30,238 bases of DNA from Leptospira ellisii (GCF_002811955.1 NZ_NPEF01000009.1:2981-33218); one strand, 5' to 3'. Shown: positions 8,408 through 17,272, numbered from the stretch's first letter. The notes: generated from the letters alone by a model not told the origin. Numbers and translations: made by a program.

Positions 8408-8506
8408 CTTGGGAAAGTCCGCGAAAATCCTGTTATTTTGTTACTAACGAGATTACAACCCGTCTAAGTAGAGATTCTAAATTCTTTACTTTCGGAGTAA
8501 TCCCCA

Positions 8507-9604
8507 ATGAGCACTCAAGCAAACGTTTCCACGGACCTTTTCGGGTCGACACGACTTGGAAATTTAAATCTGCAGAATAAGATCGTAATGGCGCCGATGA
8601 CAAGATCCAGAGCCCTCGGTAATATTCCCAATTCTACGATGGCGGAATATTACGCACAAAGGGCGGGCGCCGGTTTGATCGTGACGGAAGGAACTTCTCC
8701 TTCTCCCAACGGACTCGGATACGCACGTATTCCGGGGTTATTCAGCCGAGAACAAGTCGAAGGCTGGAAATTGGTTACGGACGCGGTTCATAAAAAGGGC
8801 GGGAAAATTTTCGCTCAGCTGATGCATACCGGAAGAGCGAGCAGTATCGGCAATCTTCCTAAAGGCGCGGAAGTGTTGGCTCCTTCTGCGGTCGGGCTTT
8901 CCGGTCAAAATTGGACGGACGGCGAAGGGTTACAGCCTTATACACAACCGAAGGAAATGAGCGCGGAACAAATCCGTACCACGATTTCGGAGTACGTACA
9001 AGCCTCCAAAAACGCGGTCGCCGCCGGTTTCGACGGGGTAGAACTTCACGCTGCGAACGGATACTTGTTGGAGCAGTTCTTAAATCCGAATTCGAACCGC
9101 AGAACGGATTCCTACGGCGGATCGGCCGAAAATCGGAATCGTTTCGTGATCGAAACCGCGAAGGCAGTCGCGGCTGCGATCGGAAAGGAAAAAACGGGAA
9201 TCAGGATTTCCCCTTACGGCGTGTTTAACGAGATGGGTGCTTTCGACGGAGTCGAAGAGCAATATGAATCGCTCGCCGCCGGTTTGAACGAAATCGGTTT
9301 GGTTTACGTGCACATGGTGGATCACAGCTCGCAGGGTGCGCCCGAGGTTCCGGAATCCGTGGTCTTAAAGATCAGAAAACAATTTAAGAATACTCTAATA
9401 CTCAGCGGCGGTTACGACAAAGTCAGGGCTCAGTCGAATCTGGACGATAAAAAGTGCGAATTGATCGCGTTCGGAAGACCGTTTATTGCGAACCCGGATT
9501 TCGTACATCGTTTGAAAATCGACGCCGCGCTTGCGGTCGCCGATCAAACGACTTTTTACACTCCGGGAGAAAAGGGATATTCGGATTATCCTACTTTGAA
9601 TTAA
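8507..9604 (+). CDS. nemA: Old Yellow Enzyme, N-ethylmaleimide reductase-like alkene reductase
   Basis: A 365-residue cytoplasmic FMN enzyme that reduces activated C=C bonds, and often nitro groups and quinones, with NAD(P)H. Hallmarks: VMAPMTRSRA (27-36), FAQLMHTGRAS (about 102-112, FMN contacts), and ELHAANGYLLEQFLNPNSNR (179-198), where His181 and Asn184 bind the substrate oxygen and Tyr186 is the expected proton donor. ISPYGVFNEMG and ELIAFGRPFIANPDF close the barrel. Length and motifs fit classical OYE (E. coli NemA). It stands between a terminator and a convergent MarR gene, so it is probably monocistronic. No ATCTTGA-type MarR site is visible upstream. GGAG lies nine bases before the ATG. 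Confidence 0.93.
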   Translation: MSTQANVSTDLFGSTRLGNLNLQNKIVMAPMTRSRALGNIPNSTMAEYYAQRAGAGLIVTEGTSPSPNGLGYARIPGLFSREQVEGWKLVTDAVHKKGGKIFAQLMHTGRASSIGNLPKGAEVLAPSAVGLSGQNWTDGEGLQPYTQPKEMSAEQIRTTISEYVQASKNAVAAGFDGVELHAANGYLLEQFLNPNSNRRTDSYGGSAENRNRFVIETAKAVAAAIGKEKTGIRISPYGVFNEMGAFDGVEEQYESLAAGLNEIGLVYVHMVDHSSQGAPEVPESVVLKIRKQFKNTLILSGGYDKVRAQSNLDDKKCELIAFGRPFIANPDFVHRLKIDAALAVADQTTFYTPGEKGYSDYPTLN

Positions 9605-9695
9605 TCCGAAATCGGTGGGTTTCGCTCCGCGTCGTAGAAATCCTATGCTCGGACTTTTCCTTTAGTCGGCGAGGATACGAATCGACGAGGGGCGT

Positions 9696-10202
9696 TCATT
9701 CTTCGAGGTTCAAAAGGAGCTTTCGCAAAAGTTTGGAAAGTTCCGCGTGTTCCTTGTCCGAAAGAGGACTCAATAATACCTGCATACTTTTTACGTGATC
9801 CGAAAGGGTTTTGGTAATCGCGAGCTTTCCTTCGGAAGTAAGTCCGATCAAAACGCTTCTCCGATCGTTCGGATCGGATTCTCTTTTTACCCAGCCGAGC
9901 GATTCCAGTCGATCGATACGATTGGTCATCGTTCCGGAAGTGATCATCAGAGTGGAAAGAAGTTCTCCGGGAGATTTTTTATACGGTTTCCCGCTGCGGA
10001 GCAGGGCCGCCATCACGTCGAATTCCGGCGCCGCGAGTCCGTGGCCTTGAAAAACTTCCTTATGAACGTTATAGAAAAAAATCGAAGAAAGCCTGTGAAT
10101 CCTTCCGATCGTGCCCATAGCCTTCGTGTCCAGATCCGGTCGTTCTTTTGACCATTGCCGGAGTATAAAATCGACGTGATCTTCCGTTTTTTCGGATTTC
10201 AT
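9696..10202 (-). CDS. MarR family transcriptional regulator
   Basis: A 168-residue winged-helix regulator. The recognition region SPGELLSTLMITSGTMTNRI (about 77-96) and the wing RESDPNDRRSVLIGLT (about 111-126) are diagnostic; the first and last helices form the dimerisation arms. The ATG at 10200-10202 follows AAGGAA. Two perfect palindromes of the type ATCTTGA-N2-TCAAGAT lie in the 102-bp spacer to the divergent membrane-protein gene, which fits autoregulation plus control of that gene. There is no cysteine, so an OhrR-type thiol switch is unlikely; a small ligand is more plausible. Convergent with the alkene reductase, which it might also regulate, though no site is seen there. Confidence 0.9.
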   Translation of the reverse strand: MKSEKTEDHVDFILRQWSKERPDLDTKAMGTIGRIHRLSSIFFYNVHKEVFQGHGLAAPEFDVMAALLRSGKPYKKSPGELLSTLMITSGTMTNRIDRLESLGWVKRESDPNDRRSVLIGLTSEGKLAITKTLSDHVKSMQVLLSPLSDKEHAELSKLLRKLLLNLEE

Positions 10203-10222
10203 GGTTCCTTTTTTTAAGAATT

Positions 10223-10240
10223 TATCTTGACGTCAAGATA
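10223..10240. promoter_or_regulatory. MarR operator palindrome 1 (marR side)
   Basis: TATCTTGACGTCAAGATA is an 18-bp perfect palindrome. It overlaps a plausible leftward -10 (TATCTT, complement of 10235-10240) placed 17 bases from a TTGCGT -35 (complement of 10258-10263), so occupancy would block marR transcription. The match to MarR-type dyads is a family-level inference. Confidence 0.8.
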
Positions 10241-10266
10241 AAGATCTTATTGATTTGACGCAAAGA

Positions 10267-10282
10267 ATCTTGATATCAAGAT
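10267..10282. promoter_or_regulatory. MarR operator palindrome 2 (membrane-gene side)
   Basis: ATCTTGATATCAAGAT is a 16-bp perfect palindrome sharing both half-sites with palindrome 1; centres are 43 bp apart, about four helical turns. It ends 22 bases before the start at 10305 and would cover the promoter or leader of the rightward gene. Confidence 0.8.
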
Positions 10283-10304
10283 AATGCTTCTTTCCGGAGA
10301 ATCT

Positions 10305-11462
10305 ATGAAACTTTCCGCAATCGTATCGCTATTTGCCTCGATTTTAATTCTATTCTTAACGCCGATACAATCCTTGATTTGGAACGGAGCGGATTCTCCT
10401 CCTTATCTTTTAAAAACGCAGGAATTCGTTTCCGCTTTTTTTAGAATGAGGATCGAATTAGCTCCGCAGACTTCCGATTATTATTTTTTCGGGAGATTGG
10501 CTATCTTTGTCCATGTCGGAATCCTTTTCGGTTTGTTGGAACTCGACCGCAACGGCGTTTTTCCCGCCGCTTCGAAAAAGGCTTTAAAAATCGTTCTCAC
10601 AATCCTTTCGTTCGCAATTTTCGGAGATTTTATCGCTTATTGGGGCGGAAGTTTTTTAGGAGAATCCTTTAAAAACGCTGGCTTTCGTTGGATCGAGGCA
10701 CCTTCGATTTTTTTGCTTTTGTTTGCGTTCGGATATTTGGGATTTAAAATGCGTTTAGAAAGGAAAATGGAAGGAACCGTTTTTATAATCCTTCCGTTTT
10801 TAATGACGGCGTCTACGTTCTTTTTTCGTTACGTTCCCCACGGGCCCTTGTTTCCGATTTCCTTGATCGTTACTGGATTTCTTCTGGGTTCTAAATCCGC
10901 TCCTCTCTTTCAAAGATTGAGCGGAGTGTTTTATCGATTCACCTCAAACAATTGGATTCTCGTTCTTTTTATACTCGGTGTGATTTGTGCGGAAACCATG
11001 CAGCTTCTGGAAAAAGCGATTCCGATCCCCGAAGGAATCGAACTTCCCAAAAAGATGGACTTCCGACCTTTTTCATCGGCGAGGGATTTCGTCGAGGTGT
11101 TCGGCGTTTATGGAGCATCGGGTCGGAATTTATATTTTTGGATCGACGTAGTCGATATGATTTTTCCGTTTCCTTTGGTTCTCTGTTTCGGAGGAATTTA
11201 TACGAAAGCGGCTGCTCGCTTCGGTCTGCCCGTTTCTTTGAATCTGTTCTCCTTCGGTTTTTTGATATTCGACCTACTTGAAAATTCTCTTATGTTCTAT
11301 TTTTTGAATGTTTGGCCGAAGGTTCCGGAAGGACTCGCGGCGTTTACGGGCGGAATCACCGCGATTAAACTTTTCTTTTTGTTCGTCGGTTTTTTTATGT
11401 TTACGGTTTCGTTTTTGCTACTCGTTTACCGACGGGTTTCTGAAAAGATGAGAAACGGTTAA
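10305..11462 (+). CDS. Polytopic membrane protein of unknown function, probably MarR-controlled
   Basis: A 385-residue integral membrane protein with about ten hydrophobic helices and no family I recognise. The start at 10305 is preferred over the in-frame ATG at 10284 because GGAGA sits at 10296-10300 and the upstream ATG abuts the palindromic operator. Features include a FRYVPHGPLFP loop about 170-180 residues in, an EAIP-like acidic extramembrane loop around 235-265, and a final basic YRRVSEKMRNG tail placing the C-terminus in the cytoplasm. Divergent from marR with two palindromes between, it is the best candidate target of that regulator; MarR targets are often efflux or detoxification proteins, but this protein shows no transporter signature. 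Confidence 0.7.
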   Translation: MKLSAIVSLFASILILFLTPIQSLIWNGADSPPYLLKTQEFVSAFFRMRIELAPQTSDYYFFGRLAIFVHVGILFGLLELDRNGVFPAASKKALKIVLTILSFAIFGDFIAYWGGSFLGESFKNAGFRWIEAPSIFLLLFAFGYLGFKMRLERKMEGTVFIILPFLMTASTFFFRYVPHGPLFPISLIVTGFLLGSKSAPLFQRLSGVFYRFTSNNWILVLFILGVICAETMQLLEKAIPIPEGIELPKKMDFRPFSSARDFVEVFGVYGASGRNLYFWIDVVDMIFPFPLVLCFGGIYTKAAARFGLPVSLNLFSFGFLIFDLLENSLMFYFLNVWPKVPEGLAAFTGGITAIKLFFLFVGFFMFTVSFLLLVYRRVSEKMRNG

Positions 11463-11529
11463 CATTTCGATTCGGGGACGGGACGGGTCGTCGGTTTAAG
11501 TTTCAAAAACGGGGGCGCGGGCAAAGGAC

Positions 11530-11569
11530 AAAAATTCGCCTCCGTTTTTTCGTTCGAATCGAGGCGAAT
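11530..11569 (-). terminator. Terminator of the DUF4442 gene
   Basis: Read leftward, ATTCGCCTC (complement of 11561-11569) pairs with GAGGCGAAT (complement of 11534-11542) and leads into TTTTTG. The loop is long (18 bases). It lies 50 bases after the DUF4442 stop codon and between convergent genes. Confidence 0.6.
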
Positions 11570-11618
11570 CCGTTTTACCGAATCGATCCGTCGCGTGAAA
11601 TCGATGAAAGAATCGGAT

Positions 11619-12101
11619 TCACTCCTTCGGATCCTTGTCCTTTTTGACCCTTTCCTTCCTCCGTACGTAAACGACCTTGTCGAGTTCGGCGATCACCTTT
11701 CCAGTTTTTTGGTCGTAAACCTTGGCTTGAAAGAATGCATCCAACTTTCTTTTTTCGTCGGCTTCCTTTCGGATTCTGTCTATCTCGGATCGATCGATCT
11801 GAAAATCCGCATAAACAGTTCCCATACCGGGGCTTATAAAACGGATCGTCGCTGCTTTGTCCCAGACGATGTATTCCTCTCCCAGATTCTCCATCAAGAT
11901 CAGCATGTAGAACGGATCGCACATCGAATACAAAGAACCTCCGAAATGGGTTCCGACCAGGTTTCGGTTCCACCAATGCAGTTTCATCGTCAATCGAAAG
12001 TGCGTGTAGTCTTTGCTAAGGCTTTGGTAACGGATTCCGGCCGCGAAATACGGAGGATAAAAATTGAAAAAATAAAATCGAAGTCTTTTCCAGAAATTCA
12101 T
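11619..12101 (-). CDS. DUF4442 hot-dog fold protein (thioesterase-like)
   Basis: About 160 residues from the ATG at 12099-12101. The sequence [20 protein letters not shown], then [14 protein letters not shown] and [20 protein letters not shown], is typical of DUF4442, a hot-dog family close to acyl-CoA thioesterases; the G-T-H-F-G-G helix start and the Asp of CDPF match the catalytic region of hot-dog thioesterases. A final [17 protein letters not shown] tail is strongly basic. Substrate is unknown; an acyl-CoA or acyl-ACP is expected. The frame stays open upstream to 12233, but that extension is low-complexity and unlike the family. The chosen ATG has no ribosome site and sits 2 bases after a hairpin, so the start is uncertain. 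Monocistronic, with its own terminator. Confidence 0.78.
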   Translation of the reverse strand: MNFWKRLRFYFFNFYPPYFAAGIRYQSLSKDYTHFRLTMKLHWWNRNLVGTHFGGSLYSMCDPFYMLILMENLGEEYIVWDKAATIRFISPGMGTVYADFQIDRSEIDRIRKEADEKRKLDAFFQAKVYDQKTGKVIAELDKVVYVRRKERVKKDKDPKE

Positions 12102-12103
12102 AT

Positions 12104-12124
12104 AGTTTGATAGCAAACTTTTTT
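12104..12124. other. Hairpin with T-run at the DUF4442 start
   Basis: AGTTTG (12104-12109) and CAAACT (12114-12119) pair across a four-base loop, followed on the plus strand by five Ts. On the plus strand it resembles a small terminator with no gene before it. On the minus strand it places a stem two bases before the DUF4442 ATG, which would hinder initiation. The rest of the gap to 12358 shows no gene. Confidence 0.4.
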
Positions 12125-12358
12125 GCTGATTTTCATTTTCTTGAAAATAGGGTTTATTTTGAAACCAGAAAATGGATCGGTTCGGATGAAAAAGAATCGA
12201 AATCCTTCGTTTTCGGGAAAAGGCTGCTTGCATTTCAGAATATCGAGTTTAACATTCTGCAGCCGCGGTTTCGTCGCCGAAATGGTTTCGTTCCGATTTC
12301 GTAGAATGATATTCCGGAAAAAGCCGCAAAGTTGAGAACGTCTTCGGAGGAATTGCAT

Positions 12359-14398
12359 TTGAACCGTTTCGTTTTTCGAAAGATCCTTCAGGTCCTCGTT
12401 TCCGGTTTCGCCTTATTCGGTTTTGTATTCTGCGGGGATTCCGCGACATACGTAATCAAAAATAAAAAACCGTCCGTCGTTTCCGATACGAAGGGATTGT
12501 TTGCGGGCGCCGCCAAGGCGGATATCACTCCGCCGCCCGGGCTTCCTCTTGCCGGTTATTCCATGCTTGCGAATACCGAACAAGGATTCAGAACGAAAAT
12601 TTACGCGAGAGTAATTTATATTCGAAAAGATAAAAATTCCCCTTTGGTTCTGATCCAGACGGATCTTTTGTCCGGTTCGCTTTTGTTACATCATCGACTC
12701 GCCGAACGTTTGGCCGATACGACGGACATCGGTCTCGGAGGGATCGTGATTTCGGGAACACATACACATTCCGCTCCCGGAAATTTCTACGAGAATAATT
12801 TCTACAACGAATTCGCCGCGAACAAACCCGGTTTCGAAAAGGATTGGTACGGGTTTTTAGAGGATAGAATTTACGAAGCCGTTCTGGAAGCGTATCGTTC
12901 CGCCAAACCGGCCAAGATCGCAACGGGTAAATCTTCGATCTGGGGTTTGACCCGGAATCGTTCGATCGAAGCCTATGCGGCCAACGCCGATTCCGGTATA
13001 AAAGAAATCAAAACCGAACGAATTTACGAGACGGTCAATCCGGAGTTGACAATGATCCGGGTGGACGCAAAGGACAAGGACGGAAGTTTCAAACCTCTCG
13101 CGGTTTATTCGACGTTTTCGGTCCACGGAACCACGATCCCCTCCCGGAACCGAGTCGTGAACGCGGACGTATTCGCTTATCCGGAAAGGGATTTGGAGTA
13201 TAGGATTAAGGAGGAATTTAATCCGAAGTGGGAACCGCTTCACGCGGTTTCCAACGCCGCACACGGAGACAATTCGCCGGATTATCGCGAAGGTATGCAG
13301 GGATTCATCGAGTCCAAACGCCTGGGTTCCGAAATATCAAAAAAGTCTTATGAACTTTTCCTCGGCCTCGGCAAAAAACTGAATTCGGAAATCACGTATT
13401 CATACAACTCGAAAGAGGTGGACGTATTCGAAAATCCTAAAATAGGCGAGGCGGAACTTTGTGCGCGCCCCGTGGCGGGGACCGCTTTGACGGGCGGCGC
13501 CGAAGACGGAATGACTCCCGTCCTACATTGGCTTCCGTTTTGGGGCGAAGGTTGGCCCCGTTATATTTTTACGGGCGGTTGTCAGGGGCATAAACGTACG
13601 GCCGGGTCCTTTTTTCAGTATATCCTGTTGGCGAAGAGGAATTTTCCGCATCGGATGATCCTTCAATCCGCGAGAATCGGGGACACCGTATTACTTGCGG
13701 TTCCGTTCGAAGTTACGAACGAATCCGGCAAAAGATTCTCCGCCGCCGCGTTCGGCGCGGAAAAACAAAAGGCGAACAACGGTCGGGAACGCATCGTTCA
13801 TACTTCCGTTCTTTCCTGCGCGAACGGTTACTTCGGTTATGCGACGACTCCCGAGGAATATTCGAAACAACATTACGAAGGAGGGCATACGATCTACGGC
13901 CCCTCGACCCAACCGTTTCTTCAAGAACATCTTGCGGATCTCGTAAAACATATGCCCGACGAAGGAGGAAAGGAAAGTTTTCCGGATTCCTGGGAATTCC
14001 GTCTGGATCTGAAACGATATATGCCCGAAAAAAAGGAGGCCAAAGGAAAGCGCGAAGTCAAGGAAAAGCCGCGTTTGGTGTTAGCCGAAGAGAATTCCGA
14101 AAAACACTGGATCTTTCGTTATCTGGACGTGAACCCTTCCTTGATACACTTTCACCAATCCCTTCTTTCCGTTCAGTACAGCGAGGACGGTAAAGAATGG
14201 AAACGCCTCTCTTCGGAAGGAAGGCCCGTGGACGATTCCGGAACCGAGTTGGACGTTCGTCTTCAGGGAAATTCCTCCGATGGAATGGCCGTTTACGAAG
14301 TGCGCTGGTACAATCCGGAATTCAACGCGAAACGGAAATATCGATTCGCGATCGCGGCCCGCGACGGGCAAAAGGAATTTTATTCCCCCGAGTTTTGA
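12359..14398 (+). CDS. Neutral/alkaline ceramidase-family lipoprotein
   Basis: A 679-residue exported protein of the neutral ceramidase family, amidohydrolases that split ceramide into sphingosine and fatty acid. Start at the TTG at 12359, eight bases after GGAGG; the signal peptide then ends GFVFC, so Cys25 is probably lipidated. The catalytic part begins GAAKADITPPPG (about 50-61). Zinc-site motifs: SGTHTHSAPG (132-141, His135/His137) and SVHGT (254-258, His256). GDNSPD (303-308) matches GDVSPN of the family, making Ser306 the nucleophile. AVPFEVT and the YFGYATTPEEY...YEGG segment give the remaining Glu and Tyr zinc ligands. A Lys/Glu-rich linker precedes a C-terminal beta domain. The substitutions around Ser306 leave true ceramidase activity unproven. 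An inverted repeat follows the stop. Confidence 0.85.
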   Translation: MNRFVFRKILQVLVSGFALFGFVFCGDSATYVIKNKKPSVVSDTKGLFAGAAKADITPPPGLPLAGYSMLANTEQGFRTKIYARVIYIRKDKNSPLVLIQTDLLSGSLLLHHRLAERLADTTDIGLGGIVISGTHTHSAPGNFYENNFYNEFAANKPGFEKDWYGFLEDRIYEAVLEAYRSAKPAKIATGKSSIWGLTRNRSIEAYAANADSGIKEIKTERIYETVNPELTMIRVDAKDKDGSFKPLAVYSTFSVHGTTIPSRNRVVNADVFAYPERDLEYRIKEEFNPKWEPLHAVSNAAHGDNSPDYREGMQGFIESKRLGSEISKKSYELFLGLGKKLNSEITYSYNSKEVDVFENPKIGEAELCARPVAGTALTGGAEDGMTPVLHWLPFWGEGWPRYIFTGGCQGHKRTAGSFFQYILLAKRNFPHRMILQSARIGDTVLLAVPFEVTNESGKRFSAAAFGAEKQKANNGRERIVHTSVLSCANGYFGYATTPEEYSKQHYEGGHTIYGPSTQPFLQEHLADLVKHMPDEGGKESFPDSWEFRLDLKRYMPEKKEAKGKREVKEKPRLVLAEENSEKHWIFRYLDVNPSLIHFHQSLLSVQYSEDGKEWKRLSSEGRPVDDSGTELDVRLQGNSSDGMAVYEVRWYNPEFNAKRKYRFAIAARDGQKEFYSPEF

Positions 14399-14410
14399 TC
14401 GATCCTTTTC

Positions 14411-14442
14411 TTAACGAAGCGGACCGATCACCGCTTCGTTAA
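14411..14442 (+). terminator. Perfect 12-bp stem-loop after the ceramidase gene
   Basis: TTAACGAAGCGG (14411-14422) and CCGCTTCGTTAA (14431-14442) pair perfectly around an 8-base loop, 12 bases after the stop codon. The following AAAATTTCTT is a weak T-tract, so termination may be partial, with some read-through to the oxidoreductase gene. Confidence 0.6.
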
Positions 14443-14483
14443 AAATTTCTTGCCCTTCCGCTTTCCGTCCTTAAAACCTTGTC

Positions 14484-15506
14484 ATGCAAAGATCCGTCGC
14501 ACTCGTCCGCAAAAAAGGCTCCTTGGAAAACGTGGAATTGATTCAAGATCAATTGCCCGAACCGCAAGACAACGAAGTGCAGGTGGAAGTTCATTCCATC
14601 GGTTTGAATTTTGCGGATCTTTTCGCGATCCAAGGTTTGTACAGCGCGACTCCTAAAGGGGAGTTTATTCCCGGTTTGGAATATTCGGGTACGGTCGTCG
14701 CAACGGGCAAAAAAGTCAAAAACGTGAAAAAGAAGGATAAGATTATGGGAGTTACGCGTTTCGGAGCGTATACTTCGCATTTGAACATCGATTCCAGATA
14801 CGTTTTCAAACTTCCGCCCAAGTGGAATTTCGATCAGGGTGCGGGTTTTCTGGTCCAAGGTTTGACCGCCTATTATGCGTTAGTCGCTCTTGGAGATCTG
14901 CAAAAAGGTCAAACGGTTTTGATCCATAGCGCCGCGGGAGGGGTGGGAATCTACGCCAATCGGATCGCAAAAAAATTCGGGGCGTTTACGATCGGGACCA
15001 TAGGTTCTCCGGCCAAACTCGATCTTTTGAAAAAGGAAGGTTACGACGGACAGATCGTACGTTCCGATCGTTTTGCGGAGGATCTACGCAACTCCCTTTC
15101 CGGAAAGGAACTCGATCTCGTTTTGGAATGTATCGGAGGAAAAATATTCCGCGAAAGTTACGAAGTTATGGCCCCGATGGGACGTATGATCGTCTACGGT
15201 GCGGCGGACATGATGGGGTCCGGAAGTTCCGTAAATTGGCCCGCGTTGGTTTATAAATATCTTTCCAGACCTAAGTTGGATCCGATGGGAATGGTTTCGG
15301 ATAATAAATCCGTTATGGGATTCAACCTGATCTGGCTCTACGACAAGGTGGAAAAATTGACGAAAAGTTTAACCGGGTTGGTGAAGCTCGGCTTGGCTCC
15401 TCCTTTGATAGGAAAGACGTTTCCTTTCGAAAAAATCGACGAGGCTTTGAAATACTTCCAATCGGGGACTTCGGTCGGAAAGGTCGTTCTGAAAGTGAAG
15501 GGATAA
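14484..15506 (+). CDS. Zinc-independent MDR family oxidoreductase (quinone oxidoreductase-like)
   Basis: A 340-residue cytoplasmic NAD(P)H-dependent reductase of the medium-chain dehydrogenase superfamily. The GroES-like half carries [14 protein letters not shown] (40-53) and PGLEYSGTV (63-71); the Rossmann half carries HSAAGGVG (148-155), the cofactor loop of quinone reductases. The structural and catalytic zinc cysteines of alcohol dehydrogenases are absent, so a quinone or enal reductase (QOR or VAT-1 type) is likely. Substrate unknown. It begins 41 bases after a stem-loop and is followed 48 bp later by ispA on the same strand, so it may lead the ispA-tlyA transcript. Confidence 0.85.
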   Translation: MQRSVALVRKKGSLENVELIQDQLPEPQDNEVQVEVHSIGLNFADLFAIQGLYSATPKGEFIPGLEYSGTVVATGKKVKNVKKKDKIMGVTRFGAYTSHLNIDSRYVFKLPPKWNFDQGAGFLVQGLTAYYALVALGDLQKGQTVLIHSAAGGVGIYANRIAKKFGAFTIGTIGSPAKLDLLKKEGYDGQIVRSDRFAEDLRNSLSGKELDLVLECIGGKIFRESYEVMAPMGRMIVYGAADMMGSGSSVNWPALVYKYLSRPKLDPMGMVSDNKSVMGFNLIWLYDKVEKLTKSLTGLVKLGLAPPLIGKTFPFEKIDEALKYFQSGTSVGKVVLKVKG

Positions 15507-15554
15507 CCGGAGATTGCTTTACATTTCCAAGATTCGTCGAAGTCTGGAGCGAAG

Positions 15555-16508
15555 GTGATCCGTTCCGAATTTTCCGAATTTTCCGAATTATTCCAATCGT
15601 ATCGAGCGTCGTTCGAAACGTTCCTGGATTCCCGTACGCTTCCCTTACTTTCACAACGATCGGCTCCCGAACTTTTCGAGGCGATGAAATACAGTTTAAC
15701 CGCTGGTGGAAAACGTTTGCGGCCCGTACTCGCCGCTGCTTCCTACGGCGATCGCGCGGGAACGGAAAATTCCCGGGACGTTCTTTATCTGGGCTCCGCT
15801 TTGGAATGTATTCATACGTATTCCCTGATTCACGACGATCTTCCGAGTATGGACGACGATGATTTTAGAAGGGGAATGCCCACTCTTCATAAAAAATTTC
15901 CCGAATCCACGGCCATTCTAGCGGGCGACGCGCTCAATTCGTTCGCGTTCTATCTGATTTCGAAGGTGGAAGGAAAAAACGGAGATCCGGCTTTACATTC
16001 GGATTTATTAGAAATTTTGCATGCTGGTTCCGGAGCTCCCGGAATGGTTTCCGGACAGATATATGATCTGCAGATGGAGCGCGAAAACGGAACGGCCGGC
16101 TTTAAAAACGGGCAGGATACGATAGAGTTATTGCGCATTACGCATCGTTTAAAGACCGGAGCATTGATACGATCATCCCTTCTTTTGGGAAACCGGCTTC
16201 GTCCTGATTGGATCGTTAGGGAAGAGTCTTTGTCCGGATACGGAGAGGATCTCGGTCTGTTGTTTCAGATTACGGACGATATATTGGACGTGGAAGGGAC
16301 CCAGGAAAGCCTCGGTAAAACACCGGGCAAGGATCAAAGATCCGGCAAAATCACCTATCCGGCGTTATACGGTTTAGATCGATGTAAGTCCATGGTGAAA
16401 GAACTTCAGGATCGTTTGTCCGAAACCGCCGTCCGCTTTTCCTCTTCTCCGGAGGAAAAAATCTTTTTTCAGGAATTACCGGAATACATTGGCCAAAGAA
16501 AAAATTAG
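15555..16508 (+). CDS. ispA: Polyprenyl (farnesyl/geranyl) diphosphate synthase
   Basis: A 317-residue trans-prenyltransferase that condenses IPP with allylic diphosphates for quinone and undecaprenyl precursors. Motifs: GGKRLRP (51-57, IPP binding), the first aspartate-rich motif [11 protein letters not shown] (93-103, with the bacterial two-residue insertion DDx4D), [10 protein letters not shown] (123-132) and the second motif DDILD (241-245). GTG start at 15555 follows GGAG. The N-terminus contains three tandem copies of TTCCGAATT, encoding SEFSEF; this is probably harmless. The last 20 bases overlap tlyA, indicating translational coupling. Length suits a short-chain synthase; FPP versus GGPP product cannot be told. 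Confidence 0.93.
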   Translation: MIRSEFSEFSELFQSYRASFETFLDSRTLPLLSQRSAPELFEAMKYSLTAGGKRLRPVLAAASYGDRAGTENSRDVLYLGSALECIHTYSLIHDDLPSMDDDDFRRGMPTLHKKFPESTAILAGDALNSFAFYLISKVEGKNGDPALHSDLLEILHAGSGAPGMVSGQIYDLQMERENGTAGFKNGQDTIELLRITHRLKTGALIRSSLLLGNRLRPDWIVREESLSGYGEDLGLLFQITDDILDVEGTQESLGKTPGKDQRSGKITYPALYGLDRCKSMVKELQDRLSETAVRFSSSPEEKIFFQELPEYIGQRKN

Positions 16509-17268
16509 GCTCGATTCCCTTCTTCTAAAAAAGGGATTTGCGGAAACCGTCGAAAAGGCGAGAAGTCTGATCCTTTCCGGTTCGGTTTTGATAAACGAAC
16601 AGAAGATCACGAAGGCCGGTTTGACGTTTGCGGAGGATTCCAAAATCCGGATTTTGAACGTGATCCCGGAATACGTAAGCCGGGGCGCGTATAAACTTCT
16701 GAAGGCCTTCGAAACGTTTCCGATTTCGGCGGAGGGAAGGTTGTGCGTAGATTTGGGCGCTTCGACGGGAGGGTTTACCCAGGTTCTTTTGGAACGGGGA
16801 GCCTGGAAAGTTTTCGCCTGCGACGTCGGATACGGTCAACTCGCGGAACGTCTGCGGAATCATAAATCCGTCGTCGTCAAAGATCGGTTTCATCTTAGGA
16901 ATCTTTCGTCCTCCGAAATCGAATGGGAAAAAAATAAGGGTGATGTCCCCGATCCCGATACGATTCTGATCGTTATGGATCTGAGTTTTATCTCCCTTCG
17001 TTCCGTTTTTCCCGTGATTCGAGAATTTTCGAGAGAAAATAACATTCCAAAAATTGAATGTGTTACCTTGATTAAACCCCAGTTCGAAGCGGACGAACGG
17101 GATTTGATAAAAGGGGTTTTGCGCGATCCTAAGGTTCGGTTTCGAATCATACTTTCGCTTTGCCGGTTTTTGAAACGGGATATCGGCGCTTCCGTTTTGG
17201 GTTTGGAATGGTCTCCTATCGAAGGGCGGGACGGAAACAAGGAAATATTGCTTTATTGGAGACCTTGA
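16489..17268 (+). CDS. tlyA: TlyA family rRNA (cytidine-2'-O)-methyltransferase
   Basis: A 259-residue protein with an S4 RNA-binding domain (about 4-60; [20 protein letters not shown]) and an FtsJ-like SAM methyltransferase. SAM loop [10 protein letters not shown] (87-96). The K-D-K-E tetrad of 2'-O-methyltransferases is present: Lys69 (RGAYKLL), Asp164 (MDLSF), Lys196 (LIKPQF) and Glu252 (GNKEIL). TlyA homologues methylate rRNA in other bacteria and set capreomycin sensitivity; the older name haemolysin comes from indirect assays. Initiates at TTG 16489 inside the end of ispA, and a small membrane protein starts four bases after its stop, so the three form one operon. Confidence 0.92.
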   Translation: MAKEKIRLDSLLLKKGFAETVEKARSLILSGSVLINEQKITKAGLTFAEDSKIRILNVIPEYVSRGAYKLLKAFETFPISAEGRLCVDLGASTGGFTQVLLERGAWKVFACDVGYGQLAERLRNHKSVVVKDRFHLRNLSSSEIEWEKNKGDVPDPDTILIVMDLSFISLRSVFPVIREFSRENNIPKIECVTLIKPQFEADERDLIKGVLRDPKVRFRIILSLCRFLKRDIGASVLGLEWSPIEGRDGNKEILLYWRP

Positions 17269-17272
17269 TATC

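Noticed and set aside
12102..12233. N-terminal extension of the DUF4442 protein
   Set aside because: Phe/Asn/Gln/Arg-rich sequence unlike the family, crossing a hairpin and A/T-rich spacer.
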